From positions 1-64,000 of the forward strand of contig CAJOMN010000007.1 of the NCBI GenBank assembly GCA_905235745.1: DNA of 64,000 nt, given 5' to 3'. The position numbers and the translations under genes were made by a program. The DNA is from an uncultured Lachnospiraceae bacterium (lineage in GTDB: Bacteria > Bacillota > Clostridia > Lachnospirales > Lachnospiraceae). The notes below the pieces were generated by a model. The model ran no database searches. It had not been told where the DNA came from and saw nothing but the letters and a program-made list of their open reading frames with translations. Position 1 is the stretch's first letter; each line of letters opens with the position of its first letter. Positions 8,241-16,382 of the stretch are shown here, piece by piece.

Positions 8241-8783
8241 CTAATTTGCCTGCATGAACGCCTTGTACTCATGCTCCGCTTTCTTCATTTCCGCAGCCGT
8301 AAAAGCACACAGCTTTACATCCACATCATATTCCGGATAATCAGATGTAGATTTCCTATATGCTCTCAAGCACTGTTTCGTGGACTCCGCCACCGGATTA
8401 TCCAGCGAACCGCCAAATATCCCGGAACTGATGAGCGGAAACGATATGCTGTGATATCCGTTATCCTTCAGCACCACCAGCGAGTTATAATATGCATCAA
8501 ACAGTTCCTTAAAAGCCGTAGGTGTTACCGCAAAATTGGGACCGACTGAATGAATGATCGCCTTAGCATTCGTCATATTAAAGGCAGGCGTAATCACCGC
8601 ATCACCATCGTTTAACGGCGTCTTATACTTGCTGCAAGCCTCTGTCAGTTCTGTCCTTCCGGCTTTACTAAAAATCACTCCACATATACCGCCGCCTGCC
8701 CAGAGTCCATCATTTGCGGCATTCACAACCACATCAACCGTCTGATCTGCACAGGATGCATTTATCAATTCAAATTTGCTCAT
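8241..8783 (-). CDS. Macro-domain protein, second copy
   Basis: A 180-residue macrodomain. ASCADQTVDVVVNAANDGLWAGGGICG gives the adenine and ribose loops, IIHSVGP the central strand, and PLISSGIFGG the phosphate loop. It differs clearly from the first macrodomain (6114-6626), so it is a separate subfamily rather than a recent duplicate. CACGGAGGAAG before the ATG is a strong ribosome binding site. Expected activity: ADP-ribose binding or hydrolysis. Together with the MBL enzyme it may form a small two-gene operon. Confidence 0.9.
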   Translation of the reverse strand: MSKFELINASCADQTVDVVVNAANDGLWAGGGICGVIFSKAGRTELTEACSKYKTPLNDGDAVITPAFNMTNAKAIIHSVGPNFAVTPTAFKELFDAYYNSLVVLKDNGYHSISFPLISSGIFGGSLDNPVAESTKQCLRAYRKSTSDYPEYDVDVKLCAFTAAEMKKAEHEYKAFMQAN

Positions 8784-8820
8784 TACTCTTCCTCCGTGCC
8801 AAGTCCGTAATAAAGCATCT

Positions 8821-8888
8821 GGTCAAAAGGGACGGTTCTTTTTGACAACGCTCTCTTATGATGTCAGTAAGAACCGTCCCTTTTGACA
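8821..8888. repeat. Dispersed long palindromic hairpin, copy 4 (full)
   Basis: Both arms are intact (GTCAAAAGGGACGGTTCTT and complement), with the ACGCTCTCTTATGA loop. It lies just upstream of the second macrodomain gene. I see nothing further in 8889-9034. Confidence 0.85.
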
Positions 8889-9034
8889 CAACTGATAAAT
8901 ATCAAAGTGAGTCTCCCGAATAAACTGTAATTGATTAAAACTCCAATGATAATCAGTGGCGCAATTCAAAGAAAATTTCTGAAGAACAGATCACAATCTT
9001 GGAAATCGCTATAAGTATAACAATTGTTTCTTAT

Positions 9035-9199
9035 TTATTTTCGATACGAACTTGTTAATTTCATCATTTTTTCGATATAAGTGGGACCATCAATTTCTTC
9101 ATCATCATAATCACTCATAAGGTCCTCAATTTTACCCTTCAACTCTTCTCTTTCCTCATCTTCTTCTCTGTCTGCCTTAGATCTCCGGAATAATCCCAT
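9035..9199 (-). CDS. Small acidic protein, 54 residues
   Basis: It has one of the best ribosome binding sites in the window (AAAGGAGG 7 bases before ATG). The product is a charged, helical peptide: MGLFRRSKADREEDEEREE, then an acidic centre and a basic end. The family is unknown. The first residues (MGLF/MGWF) resemble those of the zinc-finger gene just upstream, hinting at a related group of small proteins. Confidence 0.6.
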   Translation of the reverse strand: MGLFRRSKADREEDEEREELKGKIEDLMSDYDDEEIDGPTYIEKMMKLTSSYRK

Positions 9200-9302
9200 A
9201 TAAACACCTCCTTTAAGCTGTAGCGTATAACCTGCGAGATAAAATGTATCATAGCCTCCTGTTCCAAATGATTTTAGCTTCTCTCTTTATCAGCGTAAAG
9301 AA

Positions 9303-9617
9303 CTATTGATACTGATCAGCCTCTCTCCATGCATCTTCCAATTCGTCTATTGCACATTCACCACATATCTCGCCAGCGTAATTCTCCATGTAGCTTGTGC
9401 CATCTGCAAACGAGTCGTATTCCATAATAGCATCAGCCAATGTAAACGATTTGCCACATTTGTCACACGTACGAGTCATATTCATGGCATCATCGTCTTC
9501 TTCTACATCGTAATCCTCATTTTCGACATCATCCTGTTCATAATCTTCTAAATTATGAGACTTAAGGTAGTTGTCCGAAGGTTTAAAATTCCCATTTATC
9601 AAAGAAAACCATCCCAT
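9303..9617 (-). CDS. Small acidic protein with a CxxC/CxxC zinc motif
   Basis: 104 residues. An acidic linker (YEQDDVENEDYDVEEDDDA) is followed by CDKCGKSF and, 34 residues later, CGEC, which would bind one zinc. GGAGG precedes the ATG. Probably a small zinc-ribbon accessory protein in the same transcription unit as its neighbours. Function unknown. Confidence 0.65.
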   Translation of the reverse strand: MGWFSLINGNFKPSDNYLKSHNLEDYEQDDVENEDYDVEEDDDAMNMTRTCDKCGKSFTLADAIMEYDSFADGTSYMENYAGEICGECAIDELEDAWREADQYQ

Positions 9618-9634
9618 GCCATTTACACCTCCTG

Positions 9635-9847
9635 TTATGATCGAAAATCGTAATCCTCATCCATGCCGCTTGAGAGATATATATCTTCTGCCTCGTCATC
9701 GCTTAGTGGTTCATACACATCCCACTCATCATCATCTTCATCGTAAAAGAACTCCTGATCACAGTTTTTACAACAATAGAGTTCCCCTAAATCCTCAATG
9801 TAATCGACAAATCCCATTTTCTTCCCGCAGTTTGGACATTTTGCCAT
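9635..9847 (-). CDS. Small zinc-ribbon protein
   Basis: 70 residues beginning MAKCPNCGKKMGF, with a second pair CCKNC about 25 residues later, forming a zinc ribbon. A strongly acidic tail follows (YDEDDDEWDVYEPLSDDEAED). The start at 9847 has AGAAGGAGG upstream, whereas a longer in-frame version has no signal. Function unknown; it probably binds nucleic acid or another protein. Confidence 0.65.
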   Translation of the reverse strand: MAKCPNCGKKMGFVDYIEDLGELYCCKNCDQEFFYDEDDDEWDVYEPLSDDEAEDIYLSSGMDEDYDFRS

Positions 9848-9955
9848 AAGAGTTTCACCTCCTTCTAAATATTTGTCATCGCAACCAAGATGCCTATATT
9901 GATATAGTTCGACCAGAACATAGACCAAATTATATCGCTAAATATGATATTGCAA

Positions 9956-10342
9956 CTACATGAGAATATCATCAGAACTACCTTCTTCATGTTTCCCAAT
10001 AATCCTATTCAGAAACTCCTTTGGAACAACGTAGGGATTATCTGTATTACCAATTATTTCTATCAAAGCAGCATCTCCATCTACTTCTAAGATTTTAAAA
10101 TGATCTCCTTCAGAGAGCTTTACTCCTTCGGGAGATTCTCCATTATAAACTGCTATATATTCTTTAATAGTATCTTTGTGATCAACTTTATCTTTAATGA
10201 AGCGAAATACCCTTTTAATACCGCCCTCTCCCAGTCGAATCACTAAATAACTGCCGACTGAATACAAAACAAGAGATTTTTTAGGCCCTCCTAGTTTCTT
10301 CATAATCGTAACAACACGCTGATACCACCCTAAATTACCCAT
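9956..10342 (-). CDS. Hypothetical protein, 128 residues
   Basis: A soluble, mixed alpha/beta sequence: LVLYSVGSYLVIRLGEGGIKR, then KLSEGDHFKILEVDGDAALIEIIGN, the latter like a small beta-barrel. AAGGCGAG precedes the ATG. Not recognised. Same direction as, and 32 bases from, the next upstream gene. Confidence 0.5.
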   Translation of the reverse strand: MGNLGWYQRVVTIMKKLGGPKKSLVLYSVGSYLVIRLGEGGIKRVFRFIKDKVDHKDTIKEYIAVYNGESPEGVKLSEGDHFKILEVDGDAALIEIIGNTDNPYVVPKEFLNRIIGKHEEGSSDDILM

Positions 10343-10374
10343 CTTCTCGCCTTTCCACGAAACAACATTCTGAT

Positions 10375-10611
10375 CTATAGAGTTGTACTAATCCCCAAAA
10401 ATCGCAAAAGTCTGTACTTCCACCAATTATTATAAGATTCTCGCCATTTATTCTTCGTAGGTTCCCCTGAAATAATGATTTGTACGTCTCCGGCCTTTAT
10501 CTCATCAATCCTTCTATGAGTGTAATCCTCAATACTTCTTCGATCATCCGATTTCCCATTTAGATCCAGTCTTAGTCCGTCATTAAACAAAAGATATGAT
10601 TTGTACTGCAT
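10375..10611 (-). CDS. Hypothetical protein, 78 residues
   Basis: It starts MQYKSYLLFNDGLRLDLNG and has a basic aromatic C-terminus (NNWWKYRLLRFLG). GGGGAG precedes the ATG. It begins 12 bases after the XRE-ATPase gene ends and is probably in the same operon. Family unknown. Confidence 0.5.
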   Translation of the reverse strand: MQYKSYLLFNDGLRLDLNGKSDDRRSIEDYTHRRIDEIKAGDVQIIISGEPTKNKWRESYNNWWKYRLLRFLGISTTL

Positions 10612-10623
10612 ATTCTCCCCTTT

Positions 10624-11700
10624 CTAACCAGCATCTCTGAATTCTTCATATTTACATAAGCTATGTAAATACAGGAGTTTACCACCACCGATCATAGCGA
10701 GGTCGCTATCATACACTCTAAGATCACATTCGCTGTAATCATCATCCCTTCTATAGTCTATATCATAGTAATCTTTTCTACTTAGAATCATTAAAGTAGG
10801 CATCCAACCTTCTATCATATCGGAAGGGTATATCTGTGGATCGATACTGTAGTCCTCTGTTATTACTCTATCCAAAATTAGTACTGGGCACTTCCTATCC
10901 ATAGCTATCATATTAAGAGTATGTTTTGTCCGCCTAAAATCGGTAAGTTTGGCCTTATTCATATCATCTATTACAATAAGATCCAATTGCTCATGCTCAT
11001 TGCTTAAGTCTTCCCGAATTGTTTCTACGTCCCCGCGAAACATCTCCTTTATTTCGAGATTCTTCTGCAATATAGATTTAATAGAGGATTTCAGCGTTTC
11101 ACGTTTCTTGCTGGAGTAACCATAAATATAATGTCGACTTGTTGGAATTCCAGTCTCTAGAGCAAGGAGCATCGCATACAAGTACTTCGCTGAGGTATCC
11201 ATGGAATACCAGAGAACTTTTCCCCTCTTTGCTATATTATCAGCGATGTTAAGCGCCAAAGCCTTTCTTCCCACACAAGCAGGTCCGGCCAGAATATAGA
11301 CATGAGATCTCGTAAAGACTTCATCAATTTGGTCGATGGCCTTAATCCCGCATTTTACGCTATGTTCTATGTCTGTTTCATCTATAATCTCTTGCAAGAT
11401 TCTTGCTGTTGCACTATTATTATCTTTCCGTTTGGGTAGATTTTCTTCTAAGATAGCGTCAACTTCTAACGGAAGAAGGCTTGAATCCTTCTTTCTCATA
11501 GCAAGTTCTTCTGAAAACAAATCGTCTATCTTTATACCCAAAGTAACGGATAGTTGCAAAAGATTTTCAACGTCCGGAAACGCATCACCACTTTCCCATT
11601 TTGTAATACTTTGTCTGCTTACATTTAAAATCATGCCCAATGATTCCTGGGTAAGGCCAGAATTCATCCTTGCTATTCTTAGTCTTTCTGCAAAGCTCAT
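10624..11700 (-). CDS. XRE-type HTH fused to a DnaB/RecA-like ATPase domain
   Basis: A 358-residue protein. Residues 1-65 form a Cro/C1-type HTH (LRIARMNSGLTQESLGMILNVSRQSITKWESG). After a linker, a RecA-fold domain related to the DnaB helicase C-terminal region begins near IKAIDQIDEVF. Its P-loop region reads GPACVGRKAL, which lacks the canonical GKT/S order, and the Walker B is LDLIVIDDMN. It may therefore bind nucleotide weakly or only as a sensor. GGAGG precedes the ATG at 11700. Such fusions could be ATP-sensing repressors or defence regulators. Two small genes follow downstream. Confidence 0.8.
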   Translation of the reverse strand: MSFAERLRIARMNSGLTQESLGMILNVSRQSITKWESGDAFPDVENLLQLSVTLGIKIDDLFSEELAMRKKDSSLLPLEVDAILEENLPKRKDNNSATARILQEIIDETDIEHSVKCGIKAIDQIDEVFTRSHVYILAGPACVGRKALALNIADNIAKRGKVLWYSMDTSAKYLYAMLLALETGIPTSRHYIYGYSSKKRETLKSSIKSILQKNLEIKEMFRGDVETIREDLSNEHEQLDLIVIDDMNKAKLTDFRRTKHTLNMIAMDRKCPVLILDRVITEDYSIDPQIYPSDMIEGWMPTLMILSRKDYYDIDYRRDDDYSECDLRVYDSDLAMIGGGKLLYLHSLCKYEEFRDAG

Positions 11701-11802
11701 AATCACATCCTCCATAACGCTATTGTAAAGAAGACTTCTGATTAAATCTACCAATTTAGCTTTACATTTTGCTACTTATAGTTGCCAATTATATTTTAGA
11801 TT

Positions 11803-11925
11803 CTATCTACCTGCTGTATTCATTACACATCGAAACATATTAATGGCGTTCTTTGTCTGATCACTGTAAGTTATGTTCTCAGATAATGGAATAATCTCAA
11901 TTCTTGGTTCAATAATGCTTTCTTT
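11803..11925 (-). pseudogene. Possible C-terminal gene remnant upstream of the XRE-ATPase
   Basis: About 40 codons read like real protein (EPRIEIIPLSENITYSDQ, ending MFRCVMNTAGR) but have no start codon and are preceded by a stop. No family recognised. Otherwise 11701-11942 is AT-rich with no visible gene. Confidence 0.25.
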
Positions 11926-11942
11926 CTAAGACGTCATCTTTA

Positions 11943-13982
11943 TCACATATTACCTGTCAATATTGATACCATCCTGCTTTGATGTTCCCTTATCTGCTCA
12001 AACTCCCATTTCAAATTATCCTTGCACATTTGCATCATTATCATAAACTTCAACGATGCAACACTTATCTGGCTTATTTTTCCTGATGAATCTAAGTAGT
12101 GATCTAACTTTGTCTTGGGACTCCAATTGGATCCAGAACTGTTGGCTTCGCTTCCAATCATTGCATAATTACCTAAACAATTTATTTGATTTTGATCCAG
12201 TCTCCCCTGTTCTCCTGTCGCTGTTGCCTGCGGATAATAATGCTCCAAGCTCCTTCGGGTTCTGGAAAAATAGAATTGATCAAATGCCTTCAACTCGAAA
12301 TCACTACATCCAATCCCGTCAAAGAATTCTCGTCTTTCCCTGTTTTCCTTTTTGTAGTTTTTCCCTCTCATAGTCTGGTCATACAATCTCCACAACCTGT
12401 AATCGAGATAGTTAAAGATAAACAGTGGAACACCTCTAGAAGCTTCAGTTCCATTGCCATATATCATTTCAAAGGTATCTGCGTTCTTTCTTTCATAATC
12501 GCCTCTGCAAAGCCTGTTGTTTTCAAGAATAACCTCATCAAAGCTACCTGGAATAGGCGTATTTATCGCGTTAAGCTTTCCTGCATCAAGATATACCTTA
12601 TTAAAGAACCTATCAGCAAGACTCTCAACAAATGCAGCATAATCACCGATATTCCTTCTGTCATCTGTGAGTAAGTACATGAGGCAATAAAAAAGATAAT
12701 TTTTCCTCTGCCTGGCAGTGAAAGATACTTCAAACATCGACAAAAGGTGTGTTAGTTTATCCTGCAGCCCTTCATTCTCCGACAGATTTCTCAATTGTCC
12801 CTTCTTTGTGGTTTCATCCTTATGCCACACCTGTAACTTCCAGGGATTACTGTCAATAGTATCCTCTTCCTTTGAATGATGAACCACATAATTATCAAGC
12901 AGATATCGCGATTTAAGCAGGGTATAAGCAAAACGTCTTACTTTGTTCGCATCCATCCTGGCAATTGAGAACTCATTTAACAATTCTTTATCATCAAGGT
13001 TAAAACTGACCGGAGAGAATCCCTCTTCATTCATCCTCGTTATCTTCAACACAATGAGAAGGAAATTGGGAAAATCAATAATAGGTTGGAAAGAGTCTTT
13101 CTTCTCCGACTCTTCTACTTGACCAGCCCATTCTCCATTCTTCCCCTTGGCAATGATATCTGATAGCGATATATCTGTACTTTCTTTATCATCTGAATTT
13201 ACATATTTCCTGTAACTTGTCAGCAGTTCGTCAAAGGAGTTTGGTTTGAAATCCACGAGTTGTGCACCGAAAACATCTTCTCTTTTGATATCGTTGAGAT
13301 TCTGCTGTACGTAAACACTCATCTCAGAGCAGCATTCCCATATCCGATTAAATAGCTTCTTTTCATCATCTTTTAGCTCCTGCATCAGATTTGCCTTAAC
13401 AATCTCATGTTTTTCTAGCTGTTCTCCACGAGAATTCATAATCTCAAAGTAGTGATTAAGATCGATATCCTTAGGAACTTGATAATGAATAATGTGAACA
13501 TTGCTCCTGAAATATGTTATAAATCCCTGTTTATTATCGTATCCAACGATATCTCCGACAGCAGCTTTTGCAAACTTAAATCCATTTTCTATTCCGCTGT
13601 CTTTTTCATCGAGTTTGTCCTTAAGGCCGTCATAATACTTAATCGTATCATCCGATTTCTTACGTGCCCGATACGTAAGGTGATTACTGGGATGAATATC
13701 AAGCGCCTCCAGGAGCAGTCTAATAGTGGTGAGTCTTTGTTGACCATCAATTATCTCATATACTCTGTCACTCTTATGATATGACACAAGGGTGCCTATA
13801 TAATACGGATGACTTTTATCCTTAAGATACGCATCATATACGTCCTGAACCAAGGCCGTAATCTCGTCTTTCTCCCAGGCATAATTTCTCTGATAGATAG
13901 GGATTTCATAAACGACCTTCTCGCTTCCAAAGAATAGTTCTTCTATGGATACCTCTTTTAAGGGTAACTCTTTCTTTGCCAT
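11943..13982 (-). CDS. DUF262 / GmrSD-type nuclease with C-terminal HNH-like domain
   Basis: A 679-residue protein. The N-terminus has the ParB-like DUF262 core: PIYQRNYAW near residue 27, then YEIIDGQQRLTT near 75, the nucleotide-binding DGQQR signature. A long helical middle follows. The C-terminus has RSLEHYYPQ, NCLGNYAMIG and SKT-like blocks, the pattern of the DUF1524 HNH nuclease in GmrSD enzymes. GmrSD enzymes use NTP hydrolysis to cut modified phage DNA. Its ATG directly follows the stop of the upstream DUF262 gene, so the two are one operon. It is likely anti-phage. Confidence 0.85.
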   Translation of the reverse strand: MAKKELPLKEVSIEELFFGSEKVVYEIPIYQRNYAWEKDEITALVQDVYDAYLKDKSHPYYIGTLVSYHKSDRVYEIIDGQQRLTTIRLLLEALDIHPSNHLTYRARKKSDDTIKYYDGLKDKLDEKDSGIENGFKFAKAAVGDIVGYDNKQGFITYFRSNVHIIHYQVPKDIDLNHYFEIMNSRGEQLEKHEIVKANLMQELKDDEKKLFNRIWECCSEMSVYVQQNLNDIKREDVFGAQLVDFKPNSFDELLTSYRKYVNSDDKESTDISLSDIIAKGKNGEWAGQVEESEKKDSFQPIIDFPNFLLIVLKITRMNEEGFSPVSFNLDDKELLNEFSIARMDANKVRRFAYTLLKSRYLLDNYVVHHSKEEDTIDSNPWKLQVWHKDETTKKGQLRNLSENEGLQDKLTHLLSMFEVSFTARQRKNYLFYCLMYLLTDDRRNIGDYAAFVESLADRFFNKVYLDAGKLNAINTPIPGSFDEVILENNRLCRGDYERKNADTFEMIYGNGTEASRGVPLFIFNYLDYRLWRLYDQTMRGKNYKKENRERREFFDGIGCSDFELKAFDQFYFSRTRRSLEHYYPQATATGEQGRLDQNQINCLGNYAMIGSEANSSGSNWSPKTKLDHYLDSSGKISQISVASLKFMIMMQMCKDNLKWEFEQIREHQSRMVSILTGNM

Positions 13983-15449
13983 TTATTGACCCTCCCAAAA
14001 CATACTGGTAATGAAATAATGGAGATAATTCTGATAAACACCCTCTACATCGGTCTCGTTAAGAGCATCTGTATTTGCCATGATTTTGGATGAAGAAAGA
14101 GGAACCATTTTGTCAGCCATGCGACTTAAGAGTACGCTTGGGGAATCAGACTCAGAGATATCCTTGTAGATATTAAAGGCGTTGGCTATCCCCTCTTTGT
14201 TCGACTCTCCGAGTATATAGTTCTGTGCTACCAACCAGCCGACATTTCTATACTGTGCCCTCATAGAATACGCCCATATAAATGCAAATACTGTGAATTG
14301 GTCAAGGAATTCCGTGTCTGTTCTGGAAGGAATTGCCGGACAGAATCTGTCAACATAGAGCAGAATGGCCGTATCAAACATCATCCGAGTTATTCTGTTT
14401 CCAACACCATTTTTATATTTCCTAAGATCAAGTGTCTTAACTATGGGATTATCATTAATAAAATATCCCTCATATTTGTCATTATTCTGGATATCTGCAA
14501 GAATATCAAAGTAATGCTTGGCATACTCAAAGAACGGCTTTCCTGCTATTATAGGAGCATTAATCTGAAAAGGACTGAGATGCTGTATTCCAGTCACAAA
14601 TGGGGTCTTGGAGTTGTTAAGATCATCAGCGTATGCAAACGCACCCTTATAGAACTGTGCATATGGATGATTATCTTTTGACGTAACTCCCTTGAATAAC
14701 TCAATATTGTGCTCAGTAAGCTCATAAGAGCGGTTCCCTTTTATCCACTCTTTAAGTCTGTAAAGATACTCGTTGAACAGAACCGCCAACTCTTTCTGAT
14801 CGAGATCTTCCCATGTCTTTACGATTCGCTCCGTTTCAGCTTCGTTTTCATTGTTCATTTCTCTCAAATGATAGGCTTTGAGCAGATCATGAGGATAAAG
14901 TGTCTTTCCACGTGCATTTTGAGAATCGAAGAATTGGAATGCTTCGCTAAGATCTTCCGTAATAACTATTATCAGCTCACAGTGTTCGTTTATATACTCT
15001 ATAAGCTCTTTCTGATCCTTCTCATCTGATAGAAGCTTATCGATTCTTCTCTCCAGAGCTCTGTGATTGTTCATTACATTATGGAGATTGTATGTATTAT
15101 TTGATAGGGGTTGCTTTAAGAAGGCTATAGGAGCCTGCTTAAGGCAGTCTAACAGTAAAGAAAATGTTATTGTTCTTTGCTGTCCGTCTACAATATTGTA
15201 ATTGTCTTTCTCGTCATGATGCAAAATAAGAGTTCCAACGCGATATACTTCTTTGTTATTTGTCTTTGCATCTTCTATGTCGTCAAGAAGTTGATTTGCG
15301 TTTTTTGCCGTCCATTTGTATGGTCTCTGATATTCAGGAATCGTGAGAGTGAGATTCTCTATTGGGCTACCGTTTTCCGTCTCTGTAATCCTGTTTTTAA
15401 GTAAAAGATCCCCTATTTTAGTGATACCTAGAGTTAAACCATTTCCCAT
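13983..15449 (-). CDS. DUF262 domain protein (GmrS-like, no HNH)
   Basis: A 488-residue partner of the downstream gene. It has PEYQRPYKW, then YNIVDGQQRTITF near residue 87, so the DUF262 nucleotide-binding site looks intact. The rest is helical, with no HEYYPQ- or NCLGN-like HNH blocks near its end, unlike the neighbour. Two DUF262 proteins side by side, one with and one without the nuclease, suggest a heteromeric restriction enzyme. Its ATG immediately follows the stop of the small gene upstream. Confidence 0.85.
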   Translation of the reverse strand: MGNGLTLGITKIGDLLLKNRITETENGSPIENLTLTIPEYQRPYKWTAKNANQLLDDIEDAKTNNKEVYRVGTLILHHDEKDNYNIVDGQQRTITFSLLLDCLKQAPIAFLKQPLSNNTYNLHNVMNNHRALERRIDKLLSDEKDQKELIEYINEHCELIIVITEDLSEAFQFFDSQNARGKTLYPHDLLKAYHLREMNNENEAETERIVKTWEDLDQKELAVLFNEYLYRLKEWIKGNRSYELTEHNIELFKGVTSKDNHPYAQFYKGAFAYADDLNNSKTPFVTGIQHLSPFQINAPIIAGKPFFEYAKHYFDILADIQNNDKYEGYFINDNPIVKTLDLRKYKNGVGNRITRMMFDTAILLYVDRFCPAIPSRTDTEFLDQFTVFAFIWAYSMRAQYRNVGWLVAQNYILGESNKEGIANAFNIYKDISESDSPSVLLSRMADKMVPLSSSKIMANTDALNETDVEGVYQNYLHYFITSMFWEGQ

Positions 15450-15770
15450 TCATATACCCTTCCATTCAATAGATAGCTTATATCTCTCCAAATCACACCG
15501 ATTGAGTATCAGAGGATTGCCATCATCACCACACATAATCCAATACTGCCATCCATCCACAAAAATATATTTGTTCATATGATTCCAGAAATACATTGTT
15601 ATACCCTTTTTCTGAATATAGTCTACAATAGCCATATACTCGTCATCTGTTCCATTAAGCTTGCCTCTGACTATGTACTCATGAGGGGCTCTGTTGGCAT
15701 AAGTTTTGGCAAATATCCAGTCTTGTTTAGCGATAAAATCCCTTAATGTCTGTTCGCTTAAATCATTCAT
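15450..15770 (-). CDS. Small first gene of the DUF262 operon
   Basis: About 106 residues, rich in aromatic residues (QDWIFAKTYANRAPHEYIV, then YFWNHMNKYIFVDGWQYWIM). The start at 15770 uses AAAGG 7 bases upstream; the in-frame GTG two codons earlier is closer to the signal. It reads as a compact alpha/beta protein. The stop touches the next ATG, so all three genes are coupled. From context it is a subunit or regulator of the predicted restriction system; no function can be named. Confidence 0.6.
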   Translation of the reverse strand: MNDLSEQTLRDFIAKQDWIFAKTYANRAPHEYIVRGKLNGTDDEYMAIVDYIQKKGITMYFWNHMNKYIFVDGWQYWIMCGDDGNPLILNRCDLERYKLSIEWKGI

Positions 15771-15774
15771 TTTC

Positions 15775-15830
15775 ACGCCTTTCTAAATTATACTATAGAA
15801 GTACTATATAATCATCAAAAATCAAGGCAT
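15775..15830. repeat. 55-bp element with ACGCCTT/AAGGCGT ends, copy A
   Basis: An AT-rich core containing TATAATCATCA lies between ACGCCTT-type inverted ends. A closely similar copy lies at 19055-19109. On the minus strand it would place AGTATAATTT (a -10-like box) and AAAGGCG (the ribosome binding site used at 15770) directly upstream of the DUF262 operon, so it may simply be a shared promoter plus ribosome binding site, or a small mobile repeat. Confidence 0.5.
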
Positions 15831-15899
15831 TAATATGCTCCAAATATTACCTTCCAGATTATTACTCCAAAATCCACTTTACTTTAAGATTTACGCTTA

Positions 15900-15966
15900 T
15901 GCCAAAAGGGACGGTTCTTTTTGACAGCTTTCCCTATGGTGTCAGTAAGAACCGTCCCTTTTGACA
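15900..15966. repeat. Dispersed long palindromic hairpin, copy 5 (full)
   Basis: Nearly identical to copy 1 (same GCTTTCCCTATGG loop), with two perfect arms. It lies just downstream of the truncated DUF1016 gene, while a half copy lies at that gene's upstream break. Confidence 0.85.
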
Positions 15967-15982
15967 TCCTCCGGACGCTCCG

Positions 15983-16009
15983 AAAAGTTCAGACAGTGTC
16001 TGAACTTTT
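15983..16009 (-). terminator. 13-bp perfect hairpin over the stop of the DUF1016 fragment
   Basis: AAAAGTTCAGACA and TGTCTGAACTTTT flank a single base, giving an almost continuous palindrome that includes the stop codon at 15989. Transcribed on the minus strand the arms end in T-rich sequence, so it may act as an intrinsic terminator. Confidence 0.5.
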
Positions 16010-16321
16010 TGATTCATTGCTTTGTTCTGCCTCGGCTCCGTCTATAAACCTGCGGAATTCTGCTTCAAGCTGCTCCCTTTCCGGCAAATACAGTTGGTAT
16101 CTGCTCACAAATACCTGATTGGTTATATTCTGGAGTGCGTACTGCATAACCAACTTATCCTGATAGGCTCCCAGCACAATGCCTATCGGCTCGGTATCTC
16201 CCTCTGTGTTCATTTCCTCACGATAATAGTTCAGATAGAAATTCATCTGCCCTATATCCTCATGTTGAACCTCACCACGCTTCAGATCCACAAGCACGAA
16301 GCATTTGAGTATTCTGTGATG
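15989..16321 (-). pseudogene. DUF1016 (YhcG-like) nuclease, C-terminal fragment
   Basis: About 110 codons match the end of DUF1016/YhcG PD-(D/E)XK proteins: ILKCFVLVDLKRGE (the catalytic beta strand and lysine region), HEDIGQMNFYLNYY, then PIGIVLGAYQDK. Full proteins are about 340 residues, so the N-terminal two-thirds are gone. The break coincides exactly with a half copy of the dispersed hairpin at 16320, where the frame meets TGA. There is no proper start. This is a dead gene, probably of a restriction-type system, inactivated by rearrangement at the repeat. Confidence 0.75.
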
Positions 16322-16345
16322 TCAAAAGGGAGGATTCTTTTTGAC
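16320..16345. repeat. Dispersed palindromic element, left arm only
   Basis: TGTCAAAAGGGAGGATTC then TTTTTGACG matches one arm of the long hairpin, with two or three changes. It marks the break point of the DUF1016 fragment. Confidence 0.65.
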
Positions 16346-16382
16346 GACTCGCTATAAGCCATCTCTATATTTGGGCATAGCC

